Shown: piece after piece, positions 1-10,564 of the stretch
Layout: the number at the start of each line of letters is the position of its first letter
Position numbering within the stretch: position 1 is the stretch's first letter
DNA from: Isochrysis galbana
Taxonomy: Eukaryota > Haptophyta > Isochrysidales > Isochrysidaceae
Assembly (NCBI GenBank): GCA_018136815.1
Contig: CM030934.1
Span: forward strand, 119,268 to 183,267
DNA length: 64,000 nucleotides
Direction of reading: 5' to 3'
Position numbers and translations under genes: made by a program
Notes under the pieces: generated by a model
What the model was told of the DNA's origin: nothing
Databases searched by the model: none
Seen by the model: the letters and a program-made list of their open reading frames with translations, nothing else

Positions 1-115
1 GCCCGTCTCTACGTCGTCGATATCCGAGTCTTCTTCCATTCGTCCTACGTCGCTGCGGCCACCGGTCGCCGCCTCCGAGCACTGCCTGCCTCTCGATACC
101 ACTGCCACCACCATC

Positions 116-1705
116 ATGCGCGTGGCAGCGATCAATGCGTCCGCGATCCAGTCCTTCGATCCCTCTCAAAACAACTCCGATGTCGGCACCCGCGATGATA
201 CCCCGTCACCCGCTCTCCACGCTCTCGCCTCTCTTCGTGCGCGAGCGAGCGGCTCTGCGGTGGTATTACCTCGGCACCTCACGGAGGCAGCCCAAGAGCT
301 TCGCCGGCCTCGCGATGGCACCCTAGCCTCGCCTGCCGCCGCGCTACCCAAGCACTTGGATGAGCTTTGCGCTGAGCTCACGAAGATGAATCAACGAGTC
401 CAAGACGGGCTGACGTCTGGCTGTCACGCACCACGCGTTCTCGTCGTTGGCGAGACGAGCGGCGTCGTCTCGTCCATGTTCCTACTCGCCGGAGCTGATG
501 TAGCTACGTGCGATTTGTATCCTTCCGAGATTGATTACGTGCCCCACTTCCAAGGCGACGCGCTTCATGTCCAAAACTTAGGTTGGGACCTAGTCATCGC
601 CCACCCGCCCTGCACGTACCTCTCCGCCGTCAGCAGTCAATGGCTCTCCCAAGAACCGGGACGTCGTGCCGCTCTTGAGTCGGCCGCTCGCGTCTTCAAG
701 TCGATGGCCTCCGCCACTGCTCCGTTTGTAGCGGTCGAGAACCCTCGGATGCATGCGGAAGCTCGCCGTTTAGTCGGGGGGTTGACCCCGACCCAATTCG
801 TCCAACCCTGGGAGCACGGCACTGGACACCGGAAAGCCACCGGGTTGTACCTCACCAAAGGGCTGCCGCCCCTCCAGCCAACCTGCGTCGTGGATGGTCG
901 TGAGTCAGCCATGGCTAATCTCTCGCCTTCACCGCATCGTGGCGCTCTTCGCAGCCGCACCTACGTCGGTGTAGCTGGAGCGATGGCGACCCATTGGATG
1001 CCTGTTCTTCTTCGACATTTGAGCCAACAGGGAGACCAGCCATCGACGAAGAAACTGTCCGCGTTGGAGCTGCTCGCTTGCGCGCGGCGCAGCCTATCGG
1101 ACCAGCCTTCCCTTAGCTCGACTGAGGCTACCGCTTACGAGCCGTGGTCGGCTCTTCATCGTTATGAGAGGGGGAGGGAATCTAGTGAAGTTTCTTCCGA
1201 CCCCGTTGTTTCCCGTCCAGCTACTCCCGAGTCAGACAATCACGAAGACCAAAAAGAAACCCACGATAACCACGACAACGACACGCCATTCTACGCCTCC
1301 GAGTCTACTCTCCACGACCCATTCTCTCCATGGACCGCCCCGCCTCCGGCACGCGCGAGCTCGCCGCGTCCGACGACGCCGACGACTCTCCGGAAGCGGC
1401 GCCAACAATGGCAATCATTCGGAGTGAACGGGGACCAGAAATGGTCCAACGTCACGCTCGAAACCGCTGACGAAATAAGAGCGCAAGCTCTAGCCGGACG
1501 AGGCGCCGACGAGGAATCCGACCTTACCGCTGCCGTCCGAGCGCCAATCGAGTTTGTGGAAGCCAAAGGCATCCGCGCCGAAGAGCTAGCCTCATTAGTT
1601 CGAAGACCCAAGACAGAAGCCCAAGCCCGTCTCGAGAAAGATTGGGAAAAGATGTCCGGACCACCCGAGGCACCCCACCGACAAGAGAGGCCTGGGCTAC
1701 ACTAG
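116..1705 (+). CDS. Chromovirus frame with cytosine-C5 methyltransferase domain
   Basis: This 529-residue frame lies between the missing gag part and the protease. Residues about 105-300 (bases about 428-1015) match the layout of phage and bacterial cytosine methyltransferases. They hold a SAM-binding motif I-like stretch (VLVVGETSG followed by ATCDLYPSE), the catalytic loop AHPPCTYLS with the PPC cysteine, the motif VI-like VENPRM, and a C-terminal block (FVQPWEHG, KGLPPLQPT, LRSRTYVGVAGAMA) of the kind found in small phage enzymes. The rest is low-complexity Ser/Thr/Pro/Asp linker with an acidic, helical C-terminus. The frame is open before the first ATG, so it may be part of a longer polyprotein. 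The same domain recurs in copy 2. The family call comes from motif recognition; methylation activity and target sequence are inferences. Confidence 0.8.
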   Translation: MRVAAINASAIQSFDPSQNNSDVGTRDDTPSPALHALASLRARASGSAVVLPRHLTEAAQELRRPRDGTLASPAAALPKHLDELCAELTKMNQRVQDGLTSGCHAPRVLVVGETSGVVSSMFLLAGADVATCDLYPSEIDYVPHFQGDALHVQNLGWDLVIAHPPCTYLSAVSSQWLSQEPGRRAALESAARVFKSMASATAPFVAVENPRMHAEARRLVGGLTPTQFVQPWEHGTGHRKATGLYLTKGLPPLQPTCVVDGRESAMANLSPSPHRGALRSRTYVGVAGAMATHWMPVLLRHLSQQGDQPSTKKLSALELLACARRSLSDQPSLSSTEATAYEPWSALHRYERGRESSEVSSDPVVSRPATPESDNHEDQKETHDNHDNDTPFYASESTLHDPFSPWTAPPPARASSPRPTTPTTLRKRRQQWQSFGVNGDQKWSNVTLETADEIRAQALAGRGADEESDLTAAVRAPIEFVEAKGIRAEELASLVRRPKTEAQARLEKDWEKMSGPPEAPHRQERPGLH

Positions 1706-1805
1706 TCCCAAGCTATCACCCTGTACCGCTACCAACGAGGACGACCCCTCTAGGCCCTCTGCCACGATAGCGGCAGTCGGAGTACCCGAAGAGACGACGA
1801 CCAGT

Positions 1806-4800
1806 TTGACGACGAATTCACCCGAGCAACGACGCTGGCGACCAACCCCGTCCCTGTCCGACACCATTGCACACGTGACCGCGCACCGGCCGGAGAGCGT
1901 CGTGGATACCCTACCATCTGCCTACCCAAGGCATTGTCTATATGTTCGAGATCTAATGGTCTGCCGCTCCGGCGAGGCTGCCGGCAAAGAAGGAGTAATC
2001 TTAGCCGACTCCGCCCTCACGGTCAACAGCACACTCGCTGACACCGGAGCTGGCCCGTCGGTCGTGACCACTTCCCTCTTGTCCAGCCTACCCAACGACG
2101 CATGCGTCGAGCGGCTGCCGCAAGCCGTAGTGACACCGCTTCACGGTCCGGACGGCCTACCTCTTATCACGCGAGGCAAGGCTCGAATCGTTTTCTCCGT
2201 CGGTGGATTTCTCTTTCGTCATACGTTCATGGTGATTGAAGGCAACCCGATGCTGCTGCTCGGGAACGACTTCTTAGCTACGCACGCCGCTTCGATTCAG
2301 CTCGCCTCCGACAGCGCGGAAGGCTCTATCTCACTCGGTGCTCCATCCACGGTGGCTTCTCTTGAGGTTGACGGCAGTCCAAGCCCCGACGCTCCGCCGA
2401 TCTTTCGCGTCTCGACGTCACCGATAGCGGTGGTCCCTGTCAGCATGACTTGTGCACAGATCTGTCCGACCTCCGCGAACCCAATCACGACTGACTTCTT
2501 CCGAGGGCCGCAAGCCGCCGAAAACGACAACCAGCTAGTCTCCGAGCCGCTCTTCAACACGGCCGATGAGTTTGCCGCCAAAGCGCCGGCGTCTTGTGGC
2601 TCCGAGTACCTCCTATATACCCATGAACCTATCACGATCCCGGCCTATCATCGGGCGACGTTTCACGTCCGAATTCCGCTAGCTCTTCGAGAACACGAAG
2701 ACTGCGCCATGCTCGTGGACCGACTCCCTACACGCGAGACTATTGACAGCTCTCCGCTCGTCATCCCTCAAGTAGAGAGGCCGAAATCCGACCACACCAT
2801 CGCGGTTACGGTGGCCAATACTGACCCCAAACCACTACACCTTCCGTCGTTCCATCCTGTAGCTTCGCTACAGGTTCGATTCAAGATTCACGCTGGAACT
2901 TATCACCGCGTCGGTGACAATAACTCGCCGGATGTGATTGAGTCGCTCAACGAGGACCAACGCAAGCTCCTCGAGGCAGCCAAGATCGACCCCGAGGGCC
3001 GTCTCTCGATGCCCCAACGTGAACAAGTTCGTCGTCTACTGGCCCGACGTATCGCTGCTTTCGCAATTGATCCGACCAACCCGAATCACACTCACGTGAT
3101 GGAGGTAGAGCTACCGCTCAACCCTGGAGCCGAAGCTCACCGCCACGCACCGTCTAGAGTTGGACGAGAGGGTGAGAAGATCATAGAGGACGAAGTTTGC
3201 AAGATGGAGTCCGCGGGCATCATTAGGAAATCAAATTCGTCGTGGGCCTCTCGAGTCGTGCTAGTCACTAAGAAGGATGGCTCCGTACGTTTCTGCGTAG
3301 ATTATCGCGACGTCAACTCCAAGCTTCGTCTAGAGGACAGCCCTCTTCCCCTCACGGTAGAAGCCATCGACCGATTGTCGTCCGGCCAAGGCAACCTCGA
3401 TTCTCTATTCCTTTGCACCCTGGACCTGGCATCTGGTTTCTGGGGTATACCGATCAAAGAGTCCGATAAACATATCACCGCGTTCACTACTCATCGCGGC
3501 AAGTACGAGTTCAATTACTTGCCTTTTGGTGTTCAATCCGGTCCCTCGTATATGTGCCGCCTCATGGACGCCGTTCTCGGTGGGCTGGCATGGGAGATTT
3601 GTATGCCATACTTGGATGATGTCGGCGCCTGGTCGACAGGCGTAGGTGACTCGCTGCAGGCCAGGGAAGAGTCGTCATTCCAACAAATGTTACACCGTCT
3701 TGATCTTGTCTTGGAACGTCTCATCTGGGCGGGCCTCACTTGCAAGATGTCGAAATGCGTTTTCTTTGCCACCTCGGCTGAATATCTCGGCCACGTTGTT
3801 TCGCGTGAAGGTCTTCGGATGGATCCCAAGAAAGTGGAAGCCGTCTCGAAAATCGACCCTACCCAAATCAACTCTATCGAAGCCGTCCGTTCTTTCCTTG
3901 GACTGTGCTCGTACTACCGCCGTTTTGTACGCCGTTTTGCGATCCGTGCAGCGCCGTTAACCGCTCTCACGCGGAAAGGGTGCGATGTCCCGGTCGAGTC
4001 GCAAACAGAAGCCTGTCGCCAGGCTATCGAAGATCTCAAGCAAGCTATCTGTGAAGAACCCGTACTCGCACCTCCTCGAGACGACCGTCCTTTCCTCGTT
4101 AAGACCGACGGTGCTAGCAAGCTCGGCATCGCCGGCGTCCTTGCTCAGAAAGACGACGAAGGGAGAGAGCGCGTTGTTGCATACTACGGTCGTAGTTTGA
4201 GTCCGGCTGAGCGCCATTGGACAGTTACTGAAATCGAACTTCTAGCAGCGCTAGAATCGATCCGAAATTGGAGGCCTTATCTTTGGGGTCGCCACTTCAC
4301 CCTCGTCGTAGACCATTCAGCTTTGCGCTGGCTTCACACGATGAAAGATCAAGTCACCGGTGGTCCAGCCTCGCGCCTCATGCGATGGGTCCTGAAGCTA
4401 GCCGAATATCGATTCGACGTCGTGCACAAACCTGGAGTCACTCACTGGGACGCCGACGGCTTATCCCGCCTAGTTGCTCTCGAGCACGATCACGATCCTC
4501 TCCATCTCGAGGAGAGTGACGTCCATTCTTTCGATTCTTCCGAAATTCACGACATAGTTGCCGCCGCGGTTACTTCATCCACCCTCACCGCTCGCCGCCA
4601 ACAAGCAAACGATAGGCTCACTCGTCAAGCATCGGAATCTTCGGAGTCAATTACCTCCTCGTATCTCGATGTGGGCGTGCCTCACGCCGACGAATTGCGT
4701 CAAGCGCTCTCTACCGACGAGCTCGCTAGCTCGATCCTTGCTGAATTCGAGTCGATCCTTTCGAAAGCTCAATCTTCGATCACCGCCGGTCCGGTCTCTG

Positions 4801-6347
4801 TTCCTGACTCTAGCTCCTCGTCGAAGAAAAGTTCCCGATTCCTCCTTCGCGATGGCCTACTCTACTGCCGCTCCTCAGAAGCGGAAGAGGCTCCTCTTCG
4901 TTTATACATTCCGGAGTCCCTTCGTGACACGTACCTCCGCGCCTACCATGACCACCTTGGTCACCCAGGTGCGACAAGGATGTCTACCCTACTTCGTACT
5001 CGAGTGTACTGGCCTGGCTTGTCCGCCTCTGTATCGGAATACGTTCGAGAGTGCCACGAATGCACTCTTGGCAAACCGTTACCGCGACCGCTCGCCCATC
5101 CATCCGGTCTTTCCATCGGATCTTATCCTTTCGACGTCGTCTATTGCGATATTCTTTCGATGGCTCCCACTCACGATTTCGTATCCGGCCGCTCCGGTTT
5201 TGACAAGCTGATTGTTTTCGTCGATTCTCTCTCTCGTTGGATTGAAGCTGAGCCTTGCAACGGTAACCCCTCGTCCGCGAAATGTCTAGACGTCTTCATG
5301 CGTCTCATCGTATCTCGTTATGGAGTCCCTCGCCAACTTCGAACCGACGCCGGCTCGAATCTTTGCTCTCGATTAGTGGACCTAATTCTCAAAGCGACCG
5401 GCACGGACTTGAGCACTACTGAAGCCTATCGCCACGAAGGCGTAGGGCTAGTGGAAAGAGCTCAACAAACTCTCCTCACGATGACTCGAGTCTCCAATGA
5501 AGGCGGCGCCCATTGGGTCGATCACCTTCCGTTTCTTCTCATGTCTATGCGAGCGACCGCCGGTCGCGTCGTACCCAAGTCACCCGCGGCTATCTTGTTT
5601 GGTCGGGAGCTTCGTCTTCCAGCTCAACTTGCTGACCCTGCTCCTGTTCTCGAGTTGCTTCCATCTAGGCCTCCGTCCGATGCCGTCATTTACGCCACCG
5701 AGCTCAATAAGAAGCTTCTCGAGTCGTGGCGTTCCGCCCTCGAAAGTACTCAAGAAGCCCAACGCGAATCGATGCGCTCCGCCTCTCAAAAGTCTAAACT
5801 CGGTGTCACCTTCAAACCAGGAGACAGAGTTTGTCGTCGAATCCCTGGCCACGCCAACAAACTTCAGTATCTCTACTCCGGTCCCTACCGAGTAGAAGAA
5901 GCCATCTCGGCTACTCGCTACCGTCTACGCGATCTCGAAAATCGTCAAGTCAAGGATGAAGTTCACATTTCCAATCTCCGTCCGTACTTCACCGTCACCG
6001 ATTCGTCTCCGCTCGCTGGAGATGAGTATTTGGTCGAAGAGTTACTCGATCGCAAGGGCGATGGAGTTTCATTCAAGTATCTCGTCAAATGGCGCGGCTA
6101 TCCTCGTTCTGAAGCTACTTGGGAGTCTCGAATTGAGTTGCTTCGGCGTTGTGCTGATCTAGTTGAGTCGTACGACACCACTTTCGACCGCCGTCCGGTT
6201 CAACCCCAAGCTCACTCCGCTGTAGACTCCTCTTCAAGTCCAAGTTCAAGTGCCCAGTCTAATCAAGTTCCACGTCGAGTTCAAGAGTCAAATCGTATTC
6301 CTCCTGATCTGCCTTCAAGTCGTACCCGTTCTCGTTCACGTTCGTAG
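1806..6347 (+). CDS. pol: Chromovirus pol polyprotein (PR-RT-RH-IN-chromodomain)
   Basis: The open frame has 1513 residues. The protease carries DTGA at about residue 79 and LLLGNDF near 150. Reverse transcriptase holds VDYRDVN and the catalytic YLDD at about residue 602 (base 3609). RNase H has TDGAS near 764, then ELLAALE and VDHSALRWL. The integrase begins with an H-H-C-C zinc finger (GHPGATRM through CHECTLGK, bases about 4950-5065), followed by a D-D-E core with YCDIL, RTDAGSN and VERAQ. A chromodomain (YLVEELLD, YLVKWRGYP, ATWES) sits near residues 1408-1458. Chromodomains of this kind are known to bias chromovirus insertion toward marked chromatin. The frame differs from that of the preceding methyltransferase reading frame, as is common between gag and pol sections of this family. 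Confidence 0.95.
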   Translation: MTTNSPEQRRWRPTPSLSDTIAHVTAHRPESVVDTLPSAYPRHCLYVRDLMVCRSGEAAGKEGVILADSALTVNSTLADTGAGPSVVTTSLLSSLPNDACVERLPQAVVTPLHGPDGLPLITRGKARIVFSVGGFLFRHTFMVIEGNPMLLLGNDFLATHAASIQLASDSAEGSISLGAPSTVASLEVDGSPSPDAPPIFRVSTSPIAVVPVSMTCAQICPTSANPITTDFFRGPQAAENDNQLVSEPLFNTADEFAAKAPASCGSEYLLYTHEPITIPAYHRATFHVRIPLALREHEDCAMLVDRLPTRETIDSSPLVIPQVERPKSDHTIAVTVANTDPKPLHLPSFHPVASLQVRFKIHAGTYHRVGDNNSPDVIESLNEDQRKLLEAAKIDPEGRLSMPQREQVRRLLARRIAAFAIDPTNPNHTHVMEVELPLNPGAEAHRHAPSRVGREGEKIIEDEVCKMESAGIIRKSNSSWASRVVLVTKKDGSVRFCVDYRDVNSKLRLEDSPLPLTVEAIDRLSSGQGNLDSLFLCTLDLASGFWGIPIKESDKHITAFTTHRGKYEFNYLPFGVQSGPSYMCRLMDAVLGGLAWEICMPYLDDVGAWSTGVGDSLQAREESSFQQMLHRLDLVLERLIWAGLTCKMSKCVFFATSAEYLGHVVSREGLRMDPKKVEAVSKIDPTQINSIEAVRSFLGLCSYYRRFVRRFAIRAAPLTALTRKGCDVPVESQTEACRQAIEDLKQAICEEPVLAPPRDDRPFLVKTDGASKLGIAGVLAQKDDEGRERVVAYYGRSLSPAERHWTVTEIELLAALESIRNWRPYLWGRHFTLVVDHSALRWLHTMKDQVTGGPASRLMRWVLKLAEYRFDVVHKPGVTHWDADGLSRLVALEHDHDPLHLEESDVHSFDSSEIHDIVAAAVTSSTLTARRQQANDRLTRQASESSESITSSYLDVGVPHADELRQALSTDELASSILAEFESILSKAQSSITAGPVSVPDSSSSSKKSSRFLLRDGLLYCRSSEAEEAPLRLYIPESLRDTYLRAYHDHLGHPGATRMSTLLRTRVYWPGLSASVSEYVRECHECTLGKPLPRPLAHPSGLSIGSYPFDVVYCDILSMAPTHDFVSGRSGFDKLIVFVDSLSRWIEAEPCNGNPSSAKCLDVFMRLIVSRYGVPRQLRTDAGSNLCSRLVDLILKATGTDLSTTEAYRHEGVGLVERAQQTLLTMTRVSNEGGAHWVDHLPFLLMSMRATAGRVVPKSPAAILFGRELRLPAQLADPAPVLELLPSRPPSDAVIYATELNKKLLESWRSALESTQEAQRESMRSASQKSKLGVTFKPGDRVCRRIPGHANKLQYLYSGPYRVEEAISATRYRLRDLENRQVKDEVHISNLRPYFTVTDSSPLAGDEYLVEELLDRKGDGVSFKYLVKWRGYPRSEATWESRIELLRRCADLVESYDTTFDRRPVQPQAHSAVDSSSSPSSSAQSNQVPRRVQESNRIPPDLPSSRTRSRSRS

Positions 6348-6604
6348 CGCTAAGTCGACCGGAAGTGGATGATTAGCGTCGCGTCAGCGCCTGACCCAGC
6401 GCAACTGCCCGAGCAAAACTCCTGTAAAAGGGAGAACGTGGTAGGACGTGGCGTACGAAATCGGGGGCCGCCGCGCTAAGCTGCCGATTTTGTGCTCGCT
6501 TTGGATCCATGGGTTAATCCTCCTCCTCTAGGTCTCTCGTCTCGTATGGTTAAATGAACTCTCTTGGCTCGACATCGGGAGACGTCTCGATTTAAGTCGG
6601 GGGG

Positions 6605-7988
6605 TGTTGTATTCCTGCCCATCTGAAGGCTGTAGGCATGAATATTCGTGTAAGGTACGCGCTCACTATTACAATTGAACAGTTCCCCGTGTTGCCACTG
6701 ACGCACAAGACACACAGATTCGGATTCCCCATGGTCTCAAGTCCAGGTTTGCAGGTTTTGGTCTCGAAATTTGCGATTCGAATTTTGTTTTTGCTGTTAC
6801 TATAATTGTTGGCTCGTTTAAGGTAATAAACCGGCATGACTTCGACTTCTCGTTCTGCAGTCGCTCTGCGAGACTCTCTCTCTCTCTCTCTCTCTCTCCG
6901 TCCGCCTCTCCTCGGCCGACGGCAAGAAGATTCGTCCAAAACATTCTCCGGTCCCAAGATATCTCGTGGGGGGTCTCTCCGCGCTCCGCGAGGGAAAGGA
7001 CGCGATCTCGCTCCGAGATCGGCCTCACGCCCTCCCACGCTGCCCCGCCGTGCCCTCGGTCCCTCGCCCCCCCCCGCGGCAGGTTCTTTCCCTCGGCGTG
7101 CCGTCCGTCGCCTCTGGCCGTTATATTAATCCCCCCCCGCGCGAGGTTCTCTTCTCCCCCGCGCGTGGTTCGTTTCCTCCGGCCGTCGTTGTTCCCCCCC
7201 TCGCTTCGATTCCTCTCGCGGTTCCTTCGATGATTGCCTCCATCTCGTCCGTTCTTCTTCGCGATCCTCGCGGAGGGGGCACCGACGTTTAATGTTAGTT
7301 TCGTCGCGGTTTCGATGAAAGAAAGGAAGAACGAATGGCACGCGCCTCGCGCCTCGCGTCTTGTTTCGTCGCCCCTTGCTCGTCGCTTGTCTAGAAGGTC
7401 TCTCCGCACATCGCCTTCTCCCCCCGCGCGAGTTTGGATCTCTCCTCGACCCTCCGCGTTGGCTTCAGCGGACGAGTTCCACTTTAACGATAGTTCGAAC
7501 CCTTCGGTGGCGTAGTTATGCGCTCTCTTTCCGTATATCTTCGCGCATGACGAGCGATCGCGACTTCAGCCTTCGCCGCGCGGGGAGGGGTTTGTTTATC
7601 GTATGATTCCAGAGTGTTTACGTTAGTTTTCTGAGCCCAAGGACTTTGGTTTTTGGTTTCTTGTGAGTGATTTTTGTAGCAACTTCGTCGAGTCCCACCG
7701 TGTTCCCAAGCGAGTCCCCCCGAGTTCCCGAGTCTATACCCCGAGTCAACGAGTCAATACAAGCCAAGCACGCGCCTGAGCCACCCCCAGTCGCCTGCCA
7801 CCACCTCCCACAAGCCTCCTTCCACACTTCCGCGCCCTCCGTGCGTCGTGCGTCGTGCGTCGATCACCATGCCCGTAGTCACCCCCGAGGAAAGCTCCAT
7901 GAGCTCCCCGCAAGAACCGCATTCCGCGCTAGCTGCCGGCGCGCCCTCGCAGGCCATCACCAAGAGTGAGATGAGCCTTGCTCTGACA
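6605..7988 (+). repeat. 3' LTR of chromovirus copy 1
   Basis: The LTR is 1384 bp long, begins TGTTGTATTC and ends CTCTGACA, so it has the canonical TG...CA ends. It is preceded by a purine-rich tract ending in six G (AAGTCGGGGGG), the likely polypurine tract. Both boundaries were set by alignment with the inverse LTR at 47259-48640, where similarity stops at the same bases. The LTR contains a (CT)n run near 6872-6900 and a TATA-like TATATTAAT near 7122. The 257 bp between the pol stop and the LTR hold no convincing gene. Confidence 0.92.
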
Positions 7989-9213
7989 TAGTGGTGCGAT
8001 CCTACTATAGTAAAAATGCGTCAAACTACTATTATAGTAGTCAAAATCGCCTTCGGGGGCTCCGACCCGGACCCCCATTCTGCAAGTGGTGTGCAGGAAG
8101 GGGGGCTTTACCGTGTAGTCGGCCTGGCGCTCCCTCGGGGTTGTTTTATTTTTCTCCTTCTTTACTCCGGTCCAGTGCGCCCCCTCGCCCCCTCGCTGCT
8201 CCGTCGCCGTTCACTCGCGCAAACTAAAGCCCGCTGGACATTTTGTGCATATAAAAGAAAACTAAGGACAATCGCTCTAATATCGGGATTTTTGACGGAA
8301 CGCGACCTTTGCGTCCCAGCGACCCGCTGCTGCTACCTGAGTTGCTCGGCTGCTCGGCTGCCCCAAACTTCGGGCGGCCGCGCCCCCCCACTCCCACCCC
8401 TCCCGCGCCGAGTCAGGTGGTGAGGTTGTGACAGCCATGATGGTGAACAAGGCCCTAACGGCTCTGCCACTAGTCTTCAAGTCGGTGGGCAACGGCGGAG
8501 CGAAAGATCCCCGAGGTCCTCATATCTCCCGGGCTTTTTGCGAGCAGCCTCAACCGGCTGTTGTATCATTGAGATCGCCGGAAGCACGGAGAGCAGACTG
8601 TGAGACAAGAGGAGTTTATTGTTCGTAGTCGTTCTCTCGAGGACTCGAGCAAATCCAAGGATTGTCCGGTGTGAGGGGAATCCTTCAGCGACCCTCGGGC
8701 GCTTCTGTTGAGTTGTGATCTCCCGAGCATCTCCCTTGACCGGCTGCCATCACCGGCCGGCTGAGCGCCAGCTCCACAGATTGCCGAAGTTTCAGCCGCA
8801 CAACTTCTCCTCCGCGTATCCACTGGAGCCGCTGCGGCTCTGCGCGAACAGCCGGCGGATTCTTCCGGAAGTCCTCCAAGATCACAATGCTACCCGAGCC
8901 ACTGGGCTGCCCCCCCCCCCCCCCCCCCCGCCCCCCCCGCGTGCCACAACGCCGCCGTCCTCGTCCTCTCACGCTCTCCGCGGGGGGGGAAGCGGCGGAG
9001 GGGATTATGTATCACCTCACCGCACCCCTCTCACCCTCTCTGCTCTCTCTCTCTCTCAAGGGGTGGGCTAGCAATACGTCAAGTATCACCTTTGCCCTTG
9101 CCTTCGACTCACTCCGCCCCAGTGCCCCCGCAGCACCCCGCCCCTCCCCGCCCCTCCCCTGCCGCGTGACTGGGACCGGGACCGAGCGTCCAAGCTGAGA
9201 GGGGGGCGCGAAC
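7989..9213. other. Non-coding interval between chromovirus and homeodomain gene
   Basis: I find no convincing gene here. Just past the LTR lie two small palindromes, TACTATAGTA at 8003-8012 and a hairpin with a 7-bp stem (ACTACTA, loop TTA, TAGTAGT) at 8025-8041. A homopolymer of C, broken by one G, covers 8910-8938. The rest is GC-rich and pyrimidine-rich, and probably holds the promoter and 5' UTR of the homeodomain gene, though no sharp promoter element could be chosen. Confidence 0.5.
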
Positions 9214-10564
9214 ATGGAGGCACAGAGAGAGCATCATCTCGACCGTAAGCCTCATGCCAAGCCCGCCGAGTTCGGGCCCGCCACCACCGCACTCTCCTCG
9301 CTCGTCGCTGCTGTCGACCAAGCTGAGGTTGGAGTTGCCCTTACAAAGCCCCCCCAGATCAGGGACCTCAACCAAAACAACTCGGACACGGACGGTAGCT
9401 CAAACGGACCGAGTGGTTCAGCCTCTGACTCCGCCTCCTCCCGCTCTGGAAGCTCCCAGTCATGCCCACCTTATCAAAAGAACCTCAACACTTCGAGTGA
9501 AGGCAACGAGCATGATGACGCTGATACGTATGACGACGACGAATTGTCCGGCGAAGGGGCCTCGCGCGATGGAGGGGACAAAGAGGATGGAAGCGAAAGC
9601 ATAATCAGCCATACGTCCAGCTCCTCAAAGATCAACAAGCCGCGCTGGGCAATTAGCAAACAAGCAAAATTTATTCTAGAGCAAGTCTATCAGATGGAGC
9701 GATTCCCTTCTGCAGAAATGCGCCGCAGGCTGGCTGCGGACTTTAATGTGGAGCCTCGCCAAGTTCAATTCTGGTACCAGAATCGCCGTCAGCGGGATTC
9801 CCGTGCTCTCAGGGCGGCGCAGTTCATGGCGTCGTCCGCTGCCCCTGATGCTGAAAGCCATGGCTCCAGCAATGCAGAGGTGAGCTCATCGTCACCAAGT
9901 ACTTTGTAGATGCCTGCCTTTTCAGCCAGTCTTCTCTAGGGTAGCTCGTGAATATTTTTCTGCGACCTGGTGTGACAATCGAATCATTACGCTCGCTATG
10001 AACCCCGCTTAGGCTATCCTACACCAGTTGCGCATGCTGAACGAAACCCGCCGTAATCTGGGTATACATCAACAACGAGCCATGCTGGAGGTCCATGCTC
10101 CCAGCACCCCCCAAACTGATGTCGGACTTGCGGCCACCACCCAACAGTCTCTTCCTACGAGCGCTGTTTCGACAGCACAATTTCACGGCATGTCACTAGT
10201 CCCGCTCGGCACCTCGGGATCACTATTCCACATGCCGTCCGCTGCTAATGGTATGGTGCCCAACATGGATATGGCCAAGAGTCAGCATCCTCAGCTTCTC
10301 ATGGACAATCAGGCTATGGGGCATGCGTACCATCTGTCCGGGGGCGCAATAGCGACGGGACCACATTCTCACCATCTTGCGCCAGCGTCACCGATGCTAC
10401 CTCAAATGATGATGCAACCTCAACAAGTCAACGGGGCACCGATGCAAGTGCCTCCAGCGGCCCCCTATCAACGGTGGCAAAACCCAGTGTTCCAACAACA
10501 CTTGCACCAGTTGCAGGTGCAACAATACATGCACCCGATGCACCAGATGTGGCAGCCCATGTGA
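9214..10564 (+). CDS. Homeodomain transcription factor, two exons
   Basis: Exons 9214-9879 and 10013-10564 are joined by a 133-bp GT-AG intron in phase 0, giving about 405 residues. Residues about 140-198 form a homeodomain. Helix 3 reads QVQFWYQNRRQR, with the invariant Trp, Asn and Arg present but Tyr in place of the usual Phe after Trp. Before it lies an acidic, Ser-rich region (residues 50-138), and after it a Gln/His/Met/Pro-rich tail that looks like a transactivation or low-complexity domain. It should be a nuclear DNA-binding regulator. The ATG at 9214 follows an in-frame TGA at 9196. The splice call rests on frame continuity and good donor and acceptor sites. I cannot place it in a named homeobox class, although it is not a three-residue-insertion (TALE) type by length. 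Confidence 0.88.

Larger units (their letters stand above)
1..7988 (+). mobile_element. Ty3/gypsy chromovirus, copy 1 (5' part outside window)
   Basis: This is an LTR retrotransposon running left to right. In order it shows a Ser/Pro-rich linker, a cytosine methyltransferase domain, an aspartic protease, reverse transcriptase, RNase H, integrase and a chromodomain, then a purine-rich tract and a complete LTR. The order PR-RT-RH-IN-chromodomain defines a Ty3/gypsy chromovirus. The gag part and the 5' LTR lie before base 1. The part inside the window looks whole: both long frames are open. A second copy in inverse orientation at 35971-48640 is nearly identical in protein and LTR sequence, so the family is young. 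No target duplication can be tested because the left end is missing. Confidence 0.95.

Noticed and set aside
7989-8050. Small palindromes next to the LTR as a seventh LINE leader
   Set aside because: The hairpin is similar in size, but no ATGGAGCGCGC or related start follows it.
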